Assembly (NCBI RefSeq): GCF_016695175.1
Contig: NZ_CP068022.1
Location: 1-64,000, forward strand
DNA from: Pseudoalteromonas sp. GCY
GTDB lineage: Bacteria; Pseudomonadota; Gammaproteobacteria; Enterobacterales; Alteromonadaceae
DNA length: 64,000 nucleotides
Direction of reading: 5' to 3'
Below the pieces are notes generated by a model that had not been told where the DNA came from, made no database searches, and saw only the letters and a program-made list of their open reading frames with translations. Of this stretch, positions 43,791 through 51,921 are shown piece by piece. Both the position numbers and the translations under genes were made by a program. The stretch's first letter is position 1. Each line of letters begins with the position of its first letter.

Positions 43791-45785
43791 ATGGGTATTT
43801 TGAAAAAATTTTCGATTATGCAGCTCACGATGATAAGTTCTTTCTCGCTGCTTGCATTTTTACTATTTTTAGTTGGCAAAAACGTTTTGAATAACTGGAG
43901 ACAGTACAATGCGGCCGATCAAGATATCAACTATGTCGTCTTACTCGACGCCATTGAGAAAGTAGCGCATCACCACGCGGTAGAACGCGGCTTAACGGCA
44001 GGATTCCTTGGTAATCCAAGTAGTGATAACAAACGAAAAGTCGACGAGCAACGTGAAATTGCCGATCAAACAATATCAACGCTTAAAAGTCTTCACTCTT
44101 CACTGTTTCTAAAAGATAAAAATGTACAAAAGTGGCTTCCGTATATTTTTGAAGTTGAAGCCAACAAGAACCGCGTAAGAGGTGAGGTCGACAGAAAAAA
44201 TGGCAATAATGCCTTTGCTTACTACAGCAAACTTAATCAAGTTTCATTAAACACAGCAGCAAAAATTCAAACCTACGTCTCAGATAGAACCCTATCTTCT
44301 GAACTTTCTATTGCTTTCCTTATTGCACAAAGCAAAGAGCGCCTTGGACAGATCCGTGGCAAGGTCAATGGTGCGCTTGCGAAAAAAGCAATGTCAAACA
44401 CCCTCAAAGACGATATCAAGTACTATCGCCAACAGCTAGAGATGTCATTACATCAATTAGAAACCGCACTCGAAGGTACAGGCCAAAGCAACGTACAAAC
44501 TATTTTATCTTCAAGCGAGGCAAAAGCGTTCAATCAAATTCTTGATACTCTTGAAAGCCAAGGAGAAATCGACTTTAGTCGCTTACCTTCAAGTGCTGAG
44601 TGGTTTTCTGCAGCGACAAGTTTAATCGGTAAGTTCAAGACCAAACTCGATTCAGTATGGGAAATGACAATTAGAGGTAGCAAAAAGAACAAATCAGATA
44701 TCGCATTTGAAAGTACCTTAATGTTTGTGCTTTTTGTCGTCGTTCTTAGCTTTATCGCGCTCGTCAACTTTCATCTTATCCGCTCATTACGCTCGGAGCT
44801 TTCACAATTAACGAGCATATTAAAACGCGTAGCAGAAGAGGGCGACTTAACTTTAGATATGCGCTTAAACACGAGTGATGAGCTTGGACAAATTTCCGAG
44901 TCTATATACAACACAATCTATGCTTTTAAAGACTTGATGGTTGGCTTAGCAAAGTCCGTACAGGTAGGTACGAAGCTTGGCGAAAAAATGCATATAGCAG
45001 CCTCTAATGTCAATGAGGATGCACAAAAAACCCAAGGCATGGCATCTTCCATTGCGGTTGCAATAGAAGAAATGGCCGCAACCAGCCAAGAAATCGCAAA
45101 ACTCGCGCAAGATACACTTGATGCCAGCGACCAACTTAACATCGAATCACAGCAATTACTTGCAGACAATCAAAAGAACTTAGACACCATGAAAACCCTC
45201 TCGACGAGTATGAACATCGTCGATGAGATGGCTGCGAGTATGGAAAAGCAGGTTTCTGAGATAAATACTATATTGGATTCAATTCGCAGTGTTGCCGAGC
45301 AAACTAACCTGCTTGCGCTCAATGCTGCAATAGAAGCAGCCCGCGCAGGCGAGCATGGTCGTGGCTTTGCAGTGGTAGCCGACGAAGTGCGTGGACTTGC
45401 AAACAACAGTAAACAATCTTCAGAGCAAATTTCCACACTGTTACTTAGCTTGTCAGAAATAAGCCAAAGCGTTGTTAAATCAATCAGAGAAAACACACTG
45501 CTCACACAAAATACAATGAACGAAGTAGAAGAAACGCGTAAAGTATCGCTCAGAGTAAACGAACACAGTTCGCATGTTGAAAAGCTAACGACCTCAGTTG
45601 CCACCGCAGCCTGCGAACAATCAGAAGTCGCCGCCGATATATCACAAAACACCGCCGCAGTGCTTGAAGCCGCAAACCATGAATTAGATACATCGAAAGC
45701 GTTAAATGAATTGTTTAAAGATATGAAACTAAATAGCGATACGCTACAACGCACAATGGATATATTTAAAATTGATAAGAGCTAG
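43791..45785 (+). CDS. Methyl-accepting chemotaxis protein with NIT sensor domain
   Basis: A 664-residue chemoreceptor. The first transmembrane helix is at about 10-30 and the periplasmic sensor region at about 35-305. That region contains [16 protein letters not shown], characteristic of the NIT (nitrate/nitrite-sensing) domain, which occurs in receptors for nitrate and related anions. A second helix (about 308-330), HAMP, and a signalling domain with [23 protein letters not shown] follow. A GGAGAG ribosome binding site precedes the ATG. No adhesion or chemotaxis genes are adjacent. The ligand is inferred from domain type only. The stop is two bases from the end of an opposing gene remnant. 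Confidence 0.87.
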   Translation: MGILKKFSIMQLTMISSFSLLAFLLFLVGKNVLNNWRQYNAADQDINYVVLLDAIEKVAHHHAVERGLTAGFLGNPSSDNKRKVDEQREIADQTISTLKSLHSSLFLKDKNVQKWLPYIFEVEANKNRVRGEVDRKNGNNAFAYYSKLNQVSLNTAAKIQTYVSDRTLSSELSIAFLIAQSKERLGQIRGKVNGALAKKAMSNTLKDDIKYYRQQLEMSLHQLETALEGTGQSNVQTILSSSEAKAFNQILDTLESQGEIDFSRLPSSAEWFSAATSLIGKFKTKLDSVWEMTIRGSKKNKSDIAFESTLMFVLFVVVLSFIALVNFHLIRSLRSELSQLTSILKRVAEEGDLTLDMRLNTSDELGQISESIYNTIYAFKDLMVGLAKSVQVGTKLGEKMHIAASNVNEDAQKTQGMASSIAVAIEEMAATSQEIAKLAQDTLDASDQLNIESQQLLADNQKNLDTMKTLSTSMNIVDEMAASMEKQVSEINTILDSIRSVAEQTNLLALNAAIEAARAGEHGRGFAVVADEVRGLANNSKQSSEQISTLLLSLSEISQSVVKSIRENTLLTQNTMNEVEETRKVSLRVNEHSSHVEKLTTSVATAACEQSEVAADISQNTAAVLEAANHELDTSKALNELFKDMKLNSDTLQRTMDIFKIDKS

Positions 45786-45786
45786 A

Positions 45787-45948
45787 TTAAGAGGTAGTTG
45801 GCTTTTTGTCTTTAGGCGCACGCAGTGCAAGAACCTCTACAAAGCCTTTTTCAAGTAAAGCCATAGCATAAACAATATGACACACCGAGCTGGTATTCGC
45901 TAAATCCAGCAAGTGATTGTGCAGCACAAACTGCGCGTCTCTTAAATA
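45787..45948 (-). pseudogene. 3' remnant of a minus-strand gene
   Basis: On the minus strand a frame is open for 53 codons and ends in TAA, but upstream it runs into TAG at 45951-45949 and has no ATG or ribosome binding site of its own near the beginning. The peptide (for example LRDAQFVLHNHLLDLANTSS then VYAMALLEKGFVEVLALRAP) looks like the folded C-terminal end of a real protein with a basic tail, not random translation. I cannot name the family. It ends right at the 3' end of the chemoreceptor gene, as a normal convergent neighbour would, and its 5' part is missing where the NDT/TIR-like gene begins. Confidence 0.45.
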
Positions 45949-45994
45949 CTAAATTGTTAACTGCCACGTAAATTAGACACTACGGAGAAGATTA

Positions 45995-47059
45995 ATGAAA
46001 AAGAAAGCTTTTGTGCTTATGCCATTTTCAGCAGAACTTCAAGAGGTTTATGAGTATTTGATTAAAGAAGGTTTAAAACAATTCTTTGAAGTGAAGCGAG
46101 CTGATGATATCAGAAGCCAAGGTAGCATTCTTAAAGATATTGTTCAGGGTATAGAATCATCAGACTTAATTCTGGCAGACCTAACAGACTCTAATCCAAA
46201 TGTTTACTACGAATTAGGTATTGCGCATTCTTTGCAGAAGAAAGTGATATTAATTACCCAGTCCATTGACGACTTGCCTTTCGATTTACGCTCCTACAGG
46301 GTGATACCATACACAGTACATTTTACCAAAATGAATGAGGCCAAACAGGAACTCAAAGATCTTGCTGAGGGTGCTTATAAAGGAACAATCCCTTTTGGAA
46401 ATCCGGTAAAAGACTATTGCTCAACGGTGTCATTTGATGATTTAAATAAAATAGAGAGTCTCCCTGAAGCCGCGAATAAATCTGAATTGGGCTTGCTTGA
46501 TCACCACATAGAAATTGAAGAAAAGTTTAATACTCTTACGGAACTGGTTTCAGAAGTAGGACACTCACTGACTAACGATCTTGTTCCAAAAATTAATGAA
46601 TCTACAAAACGTATAGAATCCGAAAAGCAAATGTCTGCGAGATCAAGGAAAGAAATCGTTGTAGATTTGGCGGAAGAAATTGATAAATTCGCATCTCTTT
46701 TATCTGAAAAAAATGATATTTATCGATCTTTAATTAAATCATTAGAGTCAAATATAGAATTTGTGCTAACTGAAACCCCACAGACATCCGAAGAAGATTA
46801 TAAGAAAGATCTAGAAAGCTTTCTTACTGGATTTCAGTCGATGGAAGAAAGTGCAATGATTGGCCGAGATGGATTTACAGCATTACTTCACAACGTTCAA
46901 AAATTGCCTAGTTTGACTGGTTCTTTCGGTAAAGCAAACAAAAATATGCAAAAAGAATTAGTCAGTTTTATCGAAAATATTGACCAAACTATCTCAATCT
47001 CAAGCAGAGCAAGATCATTGGGTAGGGCATTGCTAAATAAAACAGCGAGTGGCAGCTAA
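45995..47059 (+). CDS. Solitary NDT/TIR-like domain protein with coiled-coil C terminus
   Basis: A 354-residue protein, no signal peptide. Residues 1-110 form a Rossmann-like domain: KAFVLMPFS at the N terminus, RADDIRSQGSILKDIVQGIE, and ADLTDSNPNVYYELGIAHSL (61-80), with Glu73 in the place of the catalytic glutamate of nucleoside 2-deoxyribosyltransferases and some TIR-like NADases. The rest (about 165-354) is helical and coiled-coil-rich with no domain I can name. Such N-terminal domains are known from predicted nucleotide- or NAD-cleaving effectors in conflict and defence systems; that role is inference here. GGAGA precedes the ATG. It stands alone, appears AT-rich relative to its neighbours, and sits next to a truncated gene, which suggests acquisition by transfer. 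Confidence 0.65.
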   Translation: MKKKAFVLMPFSAELQEVYEYLIKEGLKQFFEVKRADDIRSQGSILKDIVQGIESSDLILADLTDSNPNVYYELGIAHSLQKKVILITQSIDDLPFDLRSYRVIPYTVHFTKMNEAKQELKDLAEGAYKGTIPFGNPVKDYCSTVSFDDLNKIESLPEAANKSELGLLDHHIEIEEKFNTLTELVSEVGHSLTNDLVPKINESTKRIESEKQMSARSRKEIVVDLAEEIDKFASLLSEKNDIYRSLIKSLESNIEFVLTETPQTSEEDYKKDLESFLTGFQSMEESAMIGRDGFTALLHNVQKLPSLTGSFGKANKNMQKELVSFIENIDQTISISSRARSLGRALLNKTASGS

Positions 47060-47199
47060 CAGTCGTATAAACACGCTCTCAGGCTAACTAGTGCACTACC
47101 GAATGTCTTTTTTAAAGCCTTTCTAGTTGCTTGAACGATTCAGAATGATACCAAGCCAACTGTTAAATAAGAGCCGATCAATCAACTCTTACAGCCAAA

Positions 47200-47227
47200 G
47201 TCTGAGCTTAACGAGCCAAGCTCAGAC
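47200..47227. repeat. Perfect 10-bp inverted repeat
   Basis: GTCTGAGCTT (47200-47209) and AAGCTCAGAC (47218-47227) with an 8-base loop, 12 bases past the stop of the opposing propeller-lipoprotein gene. There is no good T run on either strand. It may be a 3'-end hairpin for the minus-strand gene. Confidence 0.5.
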
Positions 47228-47238
47228 ATTACAAATCG

Positions 47239-48468
47239 CTATTCTTCCACCAAATCCAGAATATAGGCGGCACCAGACCCTTCTCCTTTGTCATCGCGGT
47301 GAGGAGCTGCGATGATGGCGGTGTTATTAGAAGCCGCAATATTCCAACCAAACCTATCTTCTGGCGCGGCATCATTGGCAAATACCTTAGACGCATATTG
47401 CCATTGGCCTTGTTGTTTTTTGTATAGATAAAGTGCCCCCGCGTTATTACCTTTTTCATCATGGTGCATGGCGGTGATAAACGCTATGTCCTTACTTAAC
47501 GCAACACCGCGTGCAAATCTATCATCCGCTTTGGCATCTGGTGCCACTAATTTTTGAGTTTGTGTCCATTTATCATTTGTTCTCTCAAACAGATAAGCAG
47601 AGCCAGCATCTTTACCTATACCGTCTATATCATCTCTTCTGGCAGAAATAAGGGCTGTATCTCCAAAAATCGCTACGCGAACACCAAAAATATCAGTGTT
47701 TCCGCCATCATTTGCCATCAGTTTTGCTTGCGAATTCCACTTTTTACCATCGAATTGATACACATAAACCGCACCAGCTTTTTCTGCTTTTTCATCATTT
47801 AAATCTGCGCCGACTAAAATGGTATCGCCATCTATTGCCACACTAATTCCGAATAGGTCCCCATCAGCGCCATCCCTTGCCGTCAACTTTGACTGAAAAT
47901 GCCAGCTATTGTTTTCTCTCATGTATACATACGCTGAGCCAGAGTCTTTGTGTGGCGCATCGCTGTGTGGTGCGCCGATCACTAAAAATTGCTCGGTGAG
48001 CGCAATGCTTTGTCCAAAGGCATCACCCGCTTTTGCATCGTTGGCGGTTAAAATTTGTTTTTGTACCCAACTATTTTCTGTGCGCTCAAAAGCAAACACC
48101 GCACCGGCATTTTCTCCTTTATCGTCCCGATTTATCGCTCCAAGCATGGCAATATTATTCTTAAGGGCAACATTGCCGCCAAGCGTGTCGCCTGCATTGG
48201 CAGGCTGCGCGATGAGCTTTGCTTGTTGCTGCCAGCCAGACGCACCTAGCGTGTATAGGTAAGCCGCACCAGTATCCTGACTCGTATTTGCATCCACTTT
48301 ATGGGCACCAACTAATGCAGTTGTGCCGTCTATCGCTACGCTATAACCAAACTGATCCTCTGCTTTACCATCATCGGCCAACAACTTTTGCTGCACAGCC
48401 ATACTTTGACAGGCTATCACTAACGCCAAACTAGGGAAGTATTTTAAAATAGAGGGGGCTTTCATCAT
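47239..48468 (-). CDS. FG-GAP beta-propeller lipoprotein
   Basis: A 409-residue exported protein. The N terminus has a hydrophobic stretch and a lipobox-like VIAC, suggesting lipid anchoring at about Cys20. It is followed by seven FG-GAP-type repeats of about 53 residues, each with a D-x-FG-x-SVAI core and a GAxYxY strand, i.e. one seven-bladed propeller like integrin alpha-chain heads. Acidic loops (for example DDKGEN, NDEKAEKAG) may bind calcium. The role is unknown; adhesion or substrate binding is common for the fold. ATG ATG start with no strong ribosome binding site. Monocistronic. Confidence 0.82.
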   Translation of the reverse strand: MMKAPSILKYFPSLALVIACQSMAVQQKLLADDGKAEDQFGYSVAIDGTTALVGAHKVDANTSQDTGAAYLYTLGASGWQQQAKLIAQPANAGDTLGGNVALKNNIAMLGAINRDDKGENAGAVFAFERTENSWVQKQILTANDAKAGDAFGQSIALTEQFLVIGAPHSDAPHKDSGSAYVYMRENNSWHFQSKLTARDGADGDLFGISVAIDGDTILVGADLNDEKAEKAGAVYVYQFDGKKWNSQAKLMANDGGNTDIFGVRVAIFGDTALISARRDDIDGIGKDAGSAYLFERTNDKWTQTQKLVAPDAKADDRFARGVALSKDIAFITAMHHDEKGNNAGALYLYKKQQGQWQYASKVFANDAAPEDRFGWNIAASNNTAIIAAPHRDDKGEGSGAAYILDLVEE

Positions 48469-48680
48469 TATTCTTTTTGTTTTCGATATAGGGAATAAAC
48501 ATAGTATTCCACTGCTTACGACTTAACAAGAGGTAGTGTTTTTAGCAAAGTCATTTTGGTAAGTTAGCGCGAAGGATTGATAGGCATCTGGAGCGGTGAC
48601 ATTTTGCGATGGTAATAATGAGTTTCAGCGTCTAACTCTAGAACAACTAAAACCCATCATATAAAACAATAAACTAAACC

Positions 48681-49181
48681 TTATCCGAGCCAATATTGGC
48701 CAAAAAGTTGAGGTAATTCAGCCTTTAACTGTTTTGGTTTATTTTTAAACTTTTTACCTTGCGGCGGAAAGTTCACGACACTGTGATACGGGAGTTCGTC
48801 TTGGTTTTTTTCTTCAAAAAGCAACCCTGCAACTAAATCTAATTCGTCAATAAACGGGTAGGGCAGGTCGTCTTTATTCGGAATAGCAAACTTATTAGCT
48901 AATTCGTCTGGTTCCGCAGTGAGTACGCTTACCGCTTCAGGGCCGCGACTGATGATCCAATTACAAAAATCTAAGAAGTCATATTCGCTATTACAGCCTG
49001 CAATCACGTAGGCCACTTTCCAGTTATCCCAATGCCACAGTGCTCTTAGTTCTTTGGTATATAATGCATCGAACTGAGCAATTTCTTCTGAACTTAGCGG
49101 TGATAAACGCGTTTTTAAATATTCATTATCGTTTGAATGATCGGGGGCGGTGACAAGCTGCCAGAAGCGTTCGAGTTCCAT
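48681..49181 (-). CDS. DUF4240 protein
   Basis: A cytoplasmic protein of 166 residues. It matches DUF4240: ERFWQLV at the N terminus, LSPLSSEEIAQFDALYTKEL, WDNWKVAYVIAGCNSEYDFLDFCNWIISRG and the AEPDELA segment. The function of the family is unknown; members often appear in immunity or toxin-related neighbourhoods, but nothing here beyond the nearby NDT/TIR-like gene supports that. An upstream ATG at 49187 would add two residues (MH); neither start has a clear ribosome binding site. Confidence 0.75.
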   Translation of the reverse strand: MELERFWQLVTAPDHSNDNEYLKTRLSPLSSEEIAQFDALYTKELRALWHWDNWKVAYVIAGCNSEYDFLDFCNWIISRGPEAVSVLTAEPDELANKFAIPNKDDLPYPFIDELDLVAGLLFEEKNQDELPYHSVVNFPPQGKKFKNKPKQLKAELPQLFGQYWLG

Positions 49182-49265
49182 GTGCATAAACTAACTTGAT
49201 AAAAACGAGATTATAGCCAGTAACCTAATGAGAGTAAATCGAAGCCGCCATGCAAAATAACTTAA

Positions 49266-49298
49266 GCGGGTTGTACGTAATACAACGTGCTCACCCGC
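49266..49298 (-). repeat. Nested inverted repeats after ilvH
   Basis: GCGGGT/ACCCGC (49266-49298) encloses GTTGTA/TACAAC (49270-49286); the two share bases at their junction and so compete. Located 39 bases after the ilvH stop on the minus strand, followed by only a weak T-rich run. It may be an imperfect terminator. Confidence 0.35.
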
Positions 49299-49336
49299 CC
49301 AAAAAGATAACCGTGACAGCTAAAAGGTAAGTGGTT

Positions 49337-49834
49337 TTATCCTTTCAGCGCTTTGTCACCACGGCCAATACCTACCGCGCCAGAGCGCACTAGTTCAATA
49401 ATGTCGCTTTCGTGACGTAATAGATCCAAGAAAGACTCAAGACGGTCGGCTGAGCTTACCATCTGTAATATATAACTTTGCTTGCCCATATCTATAATGC
49501 TGGCTTGGAACACCTCAGCAACACGATTGATAGCAGCTCGTGTTACTTCGTCTCTAGCATAGACTTTTACCAGTAGCAGCTCTCTTTCAATGTGCTGCAT
49601 ATCGGTTAGATCAATAACCTTAAGCACATCCACCAGCTTGTTAACTTGCTTGGTGATTTGTTCAACGATGCGGTCATCGCCTTGGGTCGTGATGGTGATA
49701 CGAGATAGCGTTTTGTCTGCGGTTGTACCCACTGTTAAGCTGTCAATGTTGTACGCACGCTGAGAAAATAAACCCACAATACGAGAAAGAGAGCCAGGTT
49801 CATTTTCTAATAAAATCGATAGTATTCTTCTCAT
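49337..49834 (-). CDS. ilvH: Acetolactate synthase small (regulatory) subunit
   Basis: The 165-residue regulatory subunit of acetohydroxyacid synthase III, which confers valine feedback inhibition. The N-terminal ACT domain ([30 protein letters not shown]) binds valine, and the C-terminal half matches the IlvN/IlvH C-terminal domain. The start chosen is the ATG whose A is the last base of the ilvI stop (TAATG), with GGAG about nine bases upstream; a longer in-frame GTG-type start at 49861 would overlap ilvI and add a basic peptide not typical of IlvH. Confidence 0.95.
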   Translation of the reverse strand: MRRILSILLENEPGSLSRIVGLFSQRAYNIDSLTVGTTADKTLSRITITTQGDDRIVEQITKQVNKLVDVLKVIDLTDMQHIERELLLVKVYARDEVTRAAINRVAEVFQASIIDMGKQSYILQMVSSADRLESFLDLLRHESDIIELVRSGAVGIGRGDKALKG

Positions 49835-51555
49835 TATGCTTTTACTCCTTTTTTCAACCACATCTCGTCTATCGCACCTTGCTTAATTTGCATTGGATAC
49901 ACATGTTCAGACTCATCGACCAAAATATCTAAAAATACAAGTCGGTCTTTAATCGACATTGCTTTTTCCAGCGCCGCATCAAGTTGCTCAGGCTTATCAA
50001 CCCGAATACCGATATGACCATAACTCTCTGCAAGCGCAACAAAATCAGGCAGTGATTCCATGTAAGAACTCGCATGACGTCCCTCATACATCATGTCTTG
50101 CCATTGGCGTACCATACCAAGCGAGCGGTTGTTTAACGAGATGACTTTGACAGCAAGGCCGTATTGCAAACAGGTTGAAAGCTCCTGAATATTCATTTGG
50201 ATAGAGCCGTCTCCAGTTACGCACAATACTTCGCTTTGCGGGAATGCCATTTTTACGCCCATCGCAGCGGGTAAACCAAACCCCATGGTGCCAAGGCCGC
50301 CTGAATTGATCCATTGACGAGGAGATTTGAACGGATAGTACTGCGCTGCAAACATCTGGTGTTGTCCTACGTCTGAGCAAACATACGCGTCACCGCTGGT
50401 CATTTGGTATAGCTTTTCGATAACCGTTTGCGGCTTGATTTTTTCTACACCTGCAGTAAACGACAAGCATTTCTGAGCGCGCCATGTTGTAATTGCTTGC
50501 CACCAATCTTCTTGTGCGGCGCGATCGATACGCTTCTCGCTTTTTTCGATACCGCGTAGCAATTGCTCCATCACCGTATCTAAACAGCCCACAACTGGAA
50601 TATGCGCTTGAATGGTCTTAGAAATTGAAGTTGGATCCACATCAACGTGTACAATTTTGGCATCCGGACAAAACTTCTTAACGTTATTGGTCACACGGTC
50701 ATCAAAACGCGCACCTAACGCTAAGATAACATCGGCATTCGCCATCGCCTTATTCGCTTCAAGACTACCGTGCATACCTAACATGCCAATAAAGTTAGGA
50801 TGTGTGCCACTGATCCCGCCAAGACCCATTAGGGTATTGGTGATAGGCGCGTTTAGTTTCTCAACCAGCTCAGTCAGTTTTTCCGAGGTATTCGAAAGAA
50901 TAATGCCGCCACCTGAATAGATAACCAAACGCTTCGCTTCAATAATGGCTTCAACCGCTTTGCGGATCTGCTTAGAATGCCCCTTTACACTCGGGTTGTA
51001 AGTACGCATATCAATCTGTTCAGGCATCTGATAATCGAATTTAAGCGCAGGGTTCAAAATATCTTTTGGCAACTCAACCACAACCGGTCCCGGTCTACCA
51101 GAGTTGGCTAGATAAAATGCCTTAGCTAACACTTCTGGGATTTTTCTCGCGTCGCGGCAGTTAAAACTGTGTTTAACGATAGGGCGAGAACAACCAACAA
51201 TATCCGTCTCTTGAAACGCATCATCGCCGATTAGGTTTGAAGGTACTTGCCCTGAGAGTACAACCATTGGGATTGAATCCATATAAGCGGTCGCGATCCC
51301 TGTAATGCAGTTAGTGGCACCAGGGCCACTGGTCGCAAGGACGACACCGACATCTCCCGTAGCTCTGGCATAACCGTCTGCCATGTGGGTCGCTGCTTGC
51401 TCATGTCTAACCAAGATATGCTCAATATCTGATTGCTGAAACAATGCATCATAAAGATCAAGAACCGATCCTCCGGGATAGCCAAATATGTATTTTACTT
51501 TTAATGCGCTCAATGCTTTTACTACTAGCTCGGAGCCGTTGTATTGCTCTGCCAT
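49834..51555 (-). CDS. ilvI: Acetolactate synthase large (catalytic) subunit
   Basis: A 573-residue ThDP- and FAD-dependent enzyme (E. coli IlvI 574) joining pyruvate with pyruvate or 2-ketobutyrate in valine, leucine and isoleucine synthesis. It has the catalytic Glu region [19 protein letters not shown] near residue 50, the central FAD-binding domain, and the ThDP motif [12 protein letters not shown]...NN near residues 440-470. GAGG precedes the ATG. The operon ilvIH is preceded by a leader peptide and attenuator (separate entries), suggesting control by charged branched-chain tRNA rather than only by an Lrp-like regulator. Confidence 0.96.
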   Translation of the reverse strand: MAEQYNGSELVVKALSALKVKYIFGYPGGSVLDLYDALFQQSDIEHILVRHEQAATHMADGYARATGDVGVVLATSGPGATNCITGIATAYMDSIPMVVLSGQVPSNLIGDDAFQETDIVGCSRPIVKHSFNCRDARKIPEVLAKAFYLANSGRPGPVVVELPKDILNPALKFDYQMPEQIDMRTYNPSVKGHSKQIRKAVEAIIEAKRLVIYSGGGIILSNTSEKLTELVEKLNAPITNTLMGLGGISGTHPNFIGMLGMHGSLEANKAMANADVILALGARFDDRVTNNVKKFCPDAKIVHVDVDPTSISKTIQAHIPVVGCLDTVMEQLLRGIEKSEKRIDRAAQEDWWQAITTWRAQKCLSFTAGVEKIKPQTVIEKLYQMTSGDAYVCSDVGQHQMFAAQYYPFKSPRQWINSGGLGTMGFGLPAAMGVKMAFPQSEVLCVTGDGSIQMNIQELSTCLQYGLAVKVISLNNRSLGMVRQWQDMMYEGRHASSYMESLPDFVALAESYGHIGIRVDKPEQLDAALEKAMSIKDRLVFLDILVDESEHVYPMQIKQGAIDEMWLKKGVKA

Positions 51556-51600
51556 TACCTCATTCCTCGTTGACTGTGCGTGCCTGTTATATTTCTAAAA

Positions 51601-51714
51601 TCAAAAAAAAACCCCGCTGGTTGCGGGGTTTGAGTATTTCTTTCAAGTAATAGCTCCCCGCTGAACTCTATGAAGAGACCAGTACCACCACGAGAACGAT
51701 TAGTTGAAAGAAAT
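51601..51714 (-). promoter_or_regulatory. Transcription attenuator of ilvIH
   Basis: On the minus strand the terminator stem AAACCCCGC/GCGGGGTTT followed by T9 lies at 51631-51601. Upstream, AGCGGGG (51662-51656) can pair with the CCCCGC arm of the terminator as an antiterminator. A 16-nt near-perfect inverted repeat (51714-51699 in the leader coding sequence, 51651-51636 downstream, one mismatch) would trap AGCGGGG in a loop when no ribosome stalls. This is the mutually exclusive arrangement of an amino-acid attenuator. Confidence 0.8.
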
Positions 51715-51721
51715 TAGTCAT
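51668..51721 (-). CDS. ilvIH leader peptide, 17 aa
   Basis: ATG at 51721, TAG at 51670-51668; product MTNFFQLIVLVVVLVSS. Nine of the seventeen codons are consecutive Leu, Ile or Val (LIVLVVVLV), the branched-chain products of the pathway, so ribosome stalling would report Leu/Ile/Val-tRNA shortage. AAAGGC a few bases upstream is a usable ribosome binding site. The peptide overlaps the 5' arm of the attenuator's long stem. It resembles leader peptides of ilvB and ilvG operons in enterics, but here it precedes ilvIH. Confidence 0.85.
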   Translation of the reverse strand: MTNFFQLIVLVVVLVSS

Positions 51722-51921
51722 TGTTTTGCCTTTAAGTTGATTTCAAAGTTAGCCTACACAGTATTAGATATAAATTCCACCTTTCCACCTTTCAATTGTT
51801 GAAATATTACATTTCAATTTAAAATTCACCACCAATTAGATTTTTTATTTAGTAGCACTTGTACGGGAACAAAGCGATAAAAATGCTAAACTTAAAGCTC
51901 AATTGTACTGGGGTCTCTTAG

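Noticed and set aside
45170..45754. 194-codon open frame antisense to the NIT chemoreceptor
   Set aside because: Serine/alanine-rich antisense of the coiled-coil signalling domain; such shadows are common in chemoreceptor genes (a similar one lies at 31143-31580).
47277..48390. Possible DNA tandem repeat in the propeller gene
   Set aside because: The repetition is at protein level (seven FG-GAP blades); the DNA copies are too diverged to count as a nucleotide repeat.
51444..51650. 68-codon plus-strand frame overlapping the ilvI start and attenuator
   Set aside because: It crosses the ilvI coding start and the attenuator on the opposite strand and has no family resemblance.
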